Assembly (NCBI GenBank): GCA_964486555.1
Contig: CAZANP010000036.1
Span: forward strand, 1 to 18,048
From: 4484-232 sp964486555
GTDB lineage: Bacteria; Thermotogota; Thermotogae; Thermotogales; Thermotogaceae
Direction: 5' to 3'
DNA length: 18,048 nucleotides
The notes under the pieces: generated by a model
The model's database searches: none
What the model was told of the DNA's origin: nothing
The model's input: the letters and a program-made list of their open reading frames with translations, nothing else
Translations under genes and position numbers: made by a program
Part shown: piece after piece, positions 14,982-18,048 of the stretch
Numbering within the stretch: the stretch's first letter is position 1
Layout of the letters: the number at the start of each line of letters is the position of its first letter

Positions 14982-16331
14982 ATGGATTTCGAAAGACTCT
15001 ACAGAGAAAGTTTTGAATTTGGACTGGAGGAGATAGAGAAAGTAAAAGGAGTAACACTCGGTTTTCACTCGGTGATAGATGGCCTTCAGATTCTCGACAC
15101 GAAAAAAGTGGAAGAAGAGATCGCACCGTTCGAAGATGAAGTCTTAGAAAGGGTGGAAAGAGAAGATATCCCTGTGTTCATAGAAACACCTCAAGACTTC
15201 TTCACAGGGCTTGTCTACGCCTTCTCCAAAGGGAAGGCCCTTCAGATAATGATATTCGATAAAGAAACCTACAGATGGATAATGGAGAAATTTGGACCTG
15301 GGAAGCTGAGACTCGGTGGAACATCTGCGAACATGGCAGTTGCTCTAGCACCATTCGGTTTCAAAAAGGTGCTGGTTTACGCAAATCCGTTGACGAAAGA
15401 CCTGGCAGAACTATTTCCGGAATTTGAAAACATCTACGTTCTTTCACCAAAAGGAGAGATCGATCACCCCAGAAGAGCATGGGAAGGTGAAGGGATCTTC
15501 GCCATACACTGGATATTCGAGTTCTCAAAAGGACAGGTTTTGAATCTGAAGAAGAAGATCGTTTGTCCAAGGGATAACAGGTACATCCCTTCCTGGAATC
15601 CCGTGAACAGCAAGTTGAGGATAGCCGAACACTTCAGAAAATATTACCCAAAGATGGCAAAAGATTTTTCTCACTTTCTGATAGCAGGGTTTCACATAAT
15701 GAAGGATGTCTATCCAGATGGAACGAAAGTTGAGGAAATTATAAGGGATCTTGTTGAATTTTTGAAAGACGTTAAAAAAGAAAATCCGGATATCTTCTTC
15801 CATGTGGAGTTTGCATCGATCAGGCCAAAGGATGTTCGAAGGGGTGTTGAGGATATCGTTTTGGAGATAGCAGACAGCGTGGGTATAAACGAAGTGGAAC
15901 TCTCCTGGGTGGCGGAGGATCTGGGCGTTGGAGATCCTGAAAAGGTGGTTAACAGCGATCCGTTTGAGATAGAAAAAGTGGCAACGTACCTCAGAGAGAG
16001 TAGAAACCTGTCCAGGGTTCACGTTCACACACTGGGATATTACCTGTCATCTATAGATACAACGAATGTTGATGAAGAAAGGGAGTGGAAGGCTCTTGCA
16101 TTTGCAGCGCTTGCTGCTGGGAAGAAAGCAAGGGATGGGGTAATAAAAAAAGCGGAAGAAGTTAAAGAAGTCATGAACGTTCCATTATCTCCTGTCGGTT
16201 TGGAAGCTTTCGAGGGGTTGAAGAAAAAGGGAGTCCTTGTTCTTCCAACGAAGGTCATAGAAAAACCAAAACTCACCGTGGGTTTGGGTGATACCATTTC
16301 TTCTCTTGCCTTCACACTCTCTCTAGTCTGA
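14982..16331 (+). CDS. ADP-dependent sugar kinase family protein (ADP-PFK/glucokinase-like)
   Basis: A 449-residue member of the ADP-dependent phosphofructokinase/glucokinase family of the ribokinase superfamily. Marks are an N-terminal sugar-site strand ending in D33 (GFHSVIDGL), the GG motif in RLGGTSANMAVALAPFG at 110-126, and the catalytic GLGD at 434-437 with D437 as likely base, near the C-terminus as expected. Length fits this family (about 450-470) rather than PfkB kinases (about 300-340). The family is best known from archaeal glycolysis, using ADP as phosphate donor. Here the gene ends an operon with iolB and an aldolase-like barrel, so a sugar acid such as 2-deoxy-5-keto-gluconate is a plausible substrate, in place of IolC. 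This and the donor nucleotide are inferred. GAGGTG precedes ATG 14982. The last 9 bases overlap a kinase remnant on the other strand. Confidence 0.82.
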   Translation: MDFERLYRESFEFGLEEIEKVKGVTLGFHSVIDGLQILDTKKVEEEIAPFEDEVLERVEREDIPVFIETPQDFFTGLVYAFSKGKALQIMIFDKETYRWIMEKFGPGKLRLGGTSANMAVALAPFGFKKVLVYANPLTKDLAELFPEFENIYVLSPKGEIDHPRRAWEGEGIFAIHWIFEFSKGQVLNLKKKIVCPRDNRYIPSWNPVNSKLRIAEHFRKYYPKMAKDFSHFLIAGFHIMKDVYPDGTKVEEIIRDLVEFLKDVKKENPDIFFHVEFASIRPKDVRRGVEDIVLEIADSVGINEVELSWVAEDLGVGDPEKVVNSDPFEIEKVATYLRESRNLSRVHVHTLGYYLSSIDTTNVDEEREWKALAFAALAAGKKARDGVIKKAEEVKEVMNVPLSPVGLEAFEGLKKKGVLVLPTKVIEKPKLTVGLGDTISSLAFTLSLV

Positions 16332-16475
16332 TAGGAACTCTTTCACCTCGTCCATGGTTGGCATCGAAGGAGCTGTTCCTATCCTTGTGACAGATATGGC
16401 TGCTGCTGCGTTAGCCATGATGACAGCTTCTTCCACGTTTTTACCGTTGGATAGGGCGAAGGCAAAGGCTCTCTG
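16323..16475 (-). pseudogene. C-terminal remnant of a PfkB/ribokinase-family sugar kinase
   Basis: The minus strand encodes about 50 residues ending in a stop at 16323-16325. They include QRAFAFALSNGK, then EEAVIMANAAAAISVTR, then GTAPSMPTMDEVKEFLSD. This is the recognisable C-terminus of PfkB-family kinases (ribokinase, KDG kinase, IolC), where a run such as NAAAAISVTR-G-A-SMPT follows the catalytic GAGD. The frame is closed by a stop just upstream (16479-16481) and the GAGD box and the first 250 or so residues are missing. The piece therefore cannot work as a kinase and is left from a deletion. It lies 19 bases after the AllA-like gene, in the same direction, and overlaps the end of the intact ADP-kinase gene on the opposite strand. 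Confidence 0.8.
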
Positions 16476-16499
16476 ACCTCAAGGTAAGGTTCCATGATC

Positions 16500-16994
16500 C
16501 TATCCCCTCACAAGATTGATCTTGTAAACATCATCAAGAGAAACGATCTCTATATCCCTCTCAACGGTCGTTTTTCTGAGAACGAGGATAAAATCCATCT
16601 CCTCTGTCAGGGAGAACGGAAGCCAGTGCCAGGTACCTGGATGGAGCGAGAGGGCGCAACTTCTATCCACAAGGAAAGCCTTCACTTTGTTTATGTCGGG
16701 TTTTTCCATGGGAGGGCACAGGAAGAAGATACCAGTGCCGTTTATAGGAATGAATACTTCGACGGTGTTGACATGTCTTTCCATTCTATCGAGTTCCAAA
16801 GGCCTGTCCTTTCTGTAGACTTTCAAATAACCAAGAGTTGGTTCATCTCCCATGGACGAGAGGTCAGCAAGATCATGCCAGTAATCATGATACTCGGACG
16901 CGGTCGCTGCAGGTTCTTCAAGTTTTTCAACGACTTCTCCAAATTCTTTGAAATTATCTTTGGTCGGTTTCAGAAGGGGTATTTTCACTTCCAT
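16500..16994 (-). CDS. Ureidoglycolate lyase-like cupin (AllA family)
   Basis: A 164-residue single-domain cupin, usual length for AllA. Family features are FKEFGEVVE near 15-23, YHDLAD-like YWHDLAD at 38-44, MERHVNTVEVFIPING at 71-86 (H74 and E79 as possible metal ligands), and HPGTWHWLPFSL at 118-129. AllA splits ureidoglycolate to glyoxylate and urea, but no allantoin genes are nearby. The surroundings are all sugar-acid genes, so an AllA-fold enzyme acting on a keto-acid is as likely. I chose ATG 16994 because AAAGGAG (17004-17010) ends 9 bases upstream; the ATG at 17003 abuts that site directly and is an improbable start. The gene has its own promoter region with the same ACGATTAT elements as the divergent region, suggesting common control with the inositol operons. 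Confidence 0.78.
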   Translation of the reverse strand: MEVKIPLLKPTKDNFKEFGEVVEKLEEPAATASEYHDYWHDLADLSSMGDEPTLGYLKVYRKDRPLELDRMERHVNTVEVFIPINGTGIFFLCPPMEKPDINKVKAFLVDRSCALSLHPGTWHWLPFSLTEEMDFILVLRKTTVERDIEIVSLDDVYKINLVRG

Positions 16995-17003
16995 GCATAA
17001 CAT

Positions 17004-17166
17004 CTCCTTTAAGAAATATTCTTTTGAATTACGATTATATAACAATCACATAATGTACGGTCATATCCGTATATTTTCGAAAACGATTAATAAAAACGTT
17101 TATCTTCGATTTACTCCAAATAAAGGCCAATTTCGGATTATTTCACGGGATTTTAAAAGTTTTCTC
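17004..17166 (-). promoter_or_regulatory. Promoter region of the AllA-like gene
   Basis: AT-rich, with no gene. Minus strand: a -35-like ATGACC (17059-17064), a 17-base spacer and a -10-like TATATA/TATAAT around 17034-17041. ACGATTAT (17031-17038, plus strand reading) overlaps the -10 box. ACGATTAA (17083-17090) and ACGTTTAT (17096-17103) lie upstream, 13 bases apart. A repressor bound at the first element would block the promoter. Confidence 0.5.
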
Positions 17167-17928
17167 CTACGATTCCTCAGAGATCGTCTTTACAATATTC
17201 AAGATCTCATCATGGATGAGAGAATTCGAAAATAAAAACGATCGAGAATCGATGTTCGCATCGTTTCCTTCAAAATCCGTTACTTCCCCACCAGATTCTC
17301 TGACGATCAGCATGGATGCAGCCACATCCCACGGATTGATCCTTTTTGCGACGAAGAAATCAAATTTACCAGCACCAACATACGCCGCTGATGCTGCGGC
17401 GCTTCCCAATATTCTGATCCTTCTCACCCTGTTGTCCAGACTGAGTATCAATCTCCCTGTGAAACCAGGATAGTTCCCAGTGGATCCAACACACTCTTTC
17501 AGATTCTTTCTTCCCGAAACGTTGATTCTCTCTCCATTCATGTAAGCTCCTTCTCCGTTGATCGCGTAGAAAGTCTCTCCAGTTACAGGAACGTGTACCA
17601 CACCAAGAACAATCCTACCTTTTTCAACGTAAGCCAAGGATATGGAGAAAGATGGAAGACCATGCACGAAATTCACGGTACCATCTATCGGATCGACTAT
17701 CCATATCTTGTCCCCTTTTTCATATATACCTTCTTCCGCTATTATGTGCTCATCCGGGAAATTCCTCTTGATACTCTCAACGATGATCCTCTGGGATTCT
17801 TTGTCGATGTCCGTCACAAGATCTTTGAAATCGCTTTTTGTGAACACCCTATCTACTTTTCCCCAATTCTGTAATAGAAAGTATCCCACTTTCCTCAAAA
17901 GCTTTATGGCAAAGTCCAGCCTGTCCAT
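17167..17928 (-). CDS. suhB: Inositol-1-monophosphatase (SuhB family)
   Basis: A 253-residue magnesium-dependent phosphatase that cleaves inositol 1-phosphate, very similar to T. maritima TM1415 as I recall it. Metal-site motifs are E65-E66 (IIAEEG), IVDPIDGTVNF at 77-87 with D79 and D82, and the second family signature WDVAASMLIVRESGG at 200-214 with D201. The ILGSAA stretch is at 173-178. Members of this group in hyperthermophiles also hydrolyse fructose 1,6-bisphosphate. Inositol phosphate is a building block of di-myo-inositol phosphate, a heat-protective solute of Thermotoga, so this gene may link stored or imported phospho-inositol to the catabolic genes in the window. ATG 17928 follows GGAGGTG (17935-17941); the ORF could extend to a TTG at 17943, which overlaps that site. 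It follows the tRNA terminator after only 17 bases. Confidence 0.93.
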   Translation of the reverse strand: MDRLDFAIKLLRKVGYFLLQNWGKVDRVFTKSDFKDLVTDIDKESQRIIVESIKRNFPDEHIIAEEGIYEKGDKIWIVDPIDGTVNFVHGLPSFSISLAYVEKGRIVLGVVHVPVTGETFYAINGEGAYMNGERINVSGRKNLKECVGSTGNYPGFTGRLILSLDNRVRRIRILGSAAASAAYVGAGKFDFFVAKRINPWDVAASMLIVRESGGEVTDFEGNDANIDSRSFLFSNSLIHDEILNIVKTISEES

Positions 17929-17945
17929 TCTCGACACCTCCAAAC

Positions 17946-17972
17946 AAAAAAATTTGGGGGATGATCCCCCAA
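17946..17972 (-). terminator. Intrinsic terminator of tRNA-Val
   Basis: The stem TTGGGGG/CCCCCAA (7 pairs, 5-base loop) begins directly after the tRNA CCA on the minus strand. An A and seven T residues follow. This is a textbook rho-independent terminator. It ends 17 bases before the suhB start codon. Confidence 0.88.
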
Positions 17973-17973
17973 C

Positions 17974-18048
17974 TGGTGGGTGCGGCAGGACTCGAACCTG
18001 CGACCTCTTCCTCGTGAGGGAAGCGCTCTCCCACTGAGCTACGCACCC
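17974..18048 (-). tRNA. tRNA-Val (anticodon CAC)
   Basis: The 75-base transcript folds as a complete cloverleaf. Acceptor GGGTGCG pairs with CGCACCC, the D arm is GCTC/GAGC and the anticodon stem CTTCC/GGAAG has loop CTCACGA. The anticodon is CAC, which reads valine GUG. The T arm is GCAGG-TTCGAGT-CCTGC. The discriminator A and the CCA end are encoded. The 5' end coincides with the window edge, so nothing can be said about its promoter or genes before it. Confidence 0.95.

Noticed and set aside
16330..16383. Inverted repeat GATAGGAAC/GTTCCTATC as a terminator of the plus operon
   Set aside because: The loop is 36 bases long and no T-run follows. The right arm is explained as kinase-remnant coding sequence, so this is probably chance.
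16476..16499. Possible continuation of the kinase remnant upstream
   Set aside because: The reading frame stops at 16479-16481 and no GAGD-like sequence is seen in the other frames before the AllA-like stop codon.
1..18048. CRISPR arrays, insertion sequences, prophage or integrase genes
   Set aside because: I looked for regular repeats, transposase or integrase motifs and terminal inverted repeats and saw none. The tRNA at the right edge shows no partial duplicate in the window that would suggest an attachment site.

Overview
The window looks like a bacterial chromosome of the genus Thermotoga, close to T. maritima. Three proteins read as near-relatives of T. maritima proteins I recognise: the zinc dehydrogenase IolM (TM0412 type), the epimerase IolO (TM0416 type) and the inositol monophosphatase (TM1415 type). 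Genes are tightly packed with strong GGAGGTGA-like ribosome binding sites, several junctions overlap by a few bases, and intergenic DNA is AT-rich. No rRNA, CRISPR array, insertion sequence or phage gene is visible.

Layout. (1) 1-7501, minus strand: one operon read from right to left. Its order is iolM (inosose dehydrogenase), a Gfo/Idh/MocA dehydrogenase, iolN (creatininase-fold hydrolase), a sugar-binding protein, a ribose-type permease, a single-domain ABC ATPase, iolO (epimerase) and a DeoR-family regulator cut by the left edge. (2) 7502-7739: a 238-base divergent control region with repeated ACGATTAT/ACGTTTAT elements. (3) 7740-16331, plus strand: a second operon with a two-domain isomerase/aldolase fusion, a PPC/DUF296 protein, an M24-fold protein that has lost metal ligands, iolB, a complete three-gene TRAP transporter and an ADP-dependent sugar-kinase homologue. 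(4) 16323-16475, minus strand: the C-terminal remnant of a PfkB/ribokinase-type kinase. (5) 16500-17928, minus strand: an AllA-like cupin and an inositol-1-monophosphatase. (6) 17946-18048, minus strand: tRNA-Val(CAC) and its terminator.

How the genes may work together. The left operon fits the Thermotoga inositol route known from T. maritima: inositol to 2-keto-inositol, then a diketo-inositol (IolM), then 5-keto-L-gluconate by ring opening (IolN), then D-tagaturonate (IolO). Import would be through an RbsBCA-type ABC transporter. The right operon carries pieces of the classical Bacillus-type inositol route: IolB, an aldolase-like domain that could serve as IolJ, and a xylose-isomerase-like domain that could serve as an IolE or an epimerase. 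The kinase is of an unusual ADP-dependent family rather than the PfkB-type IolC, and no ThDP-dependent IolD is present. The most interesting reading is therefore a back-to-back pair of inositol or inositol-like pathways, with the right-hand one rebuilt from non-orthologous parts. The substrates of the fusion protein, the M24-like protein, the PPC protein, the kinase and the TRAP transporter are inferred from context only.
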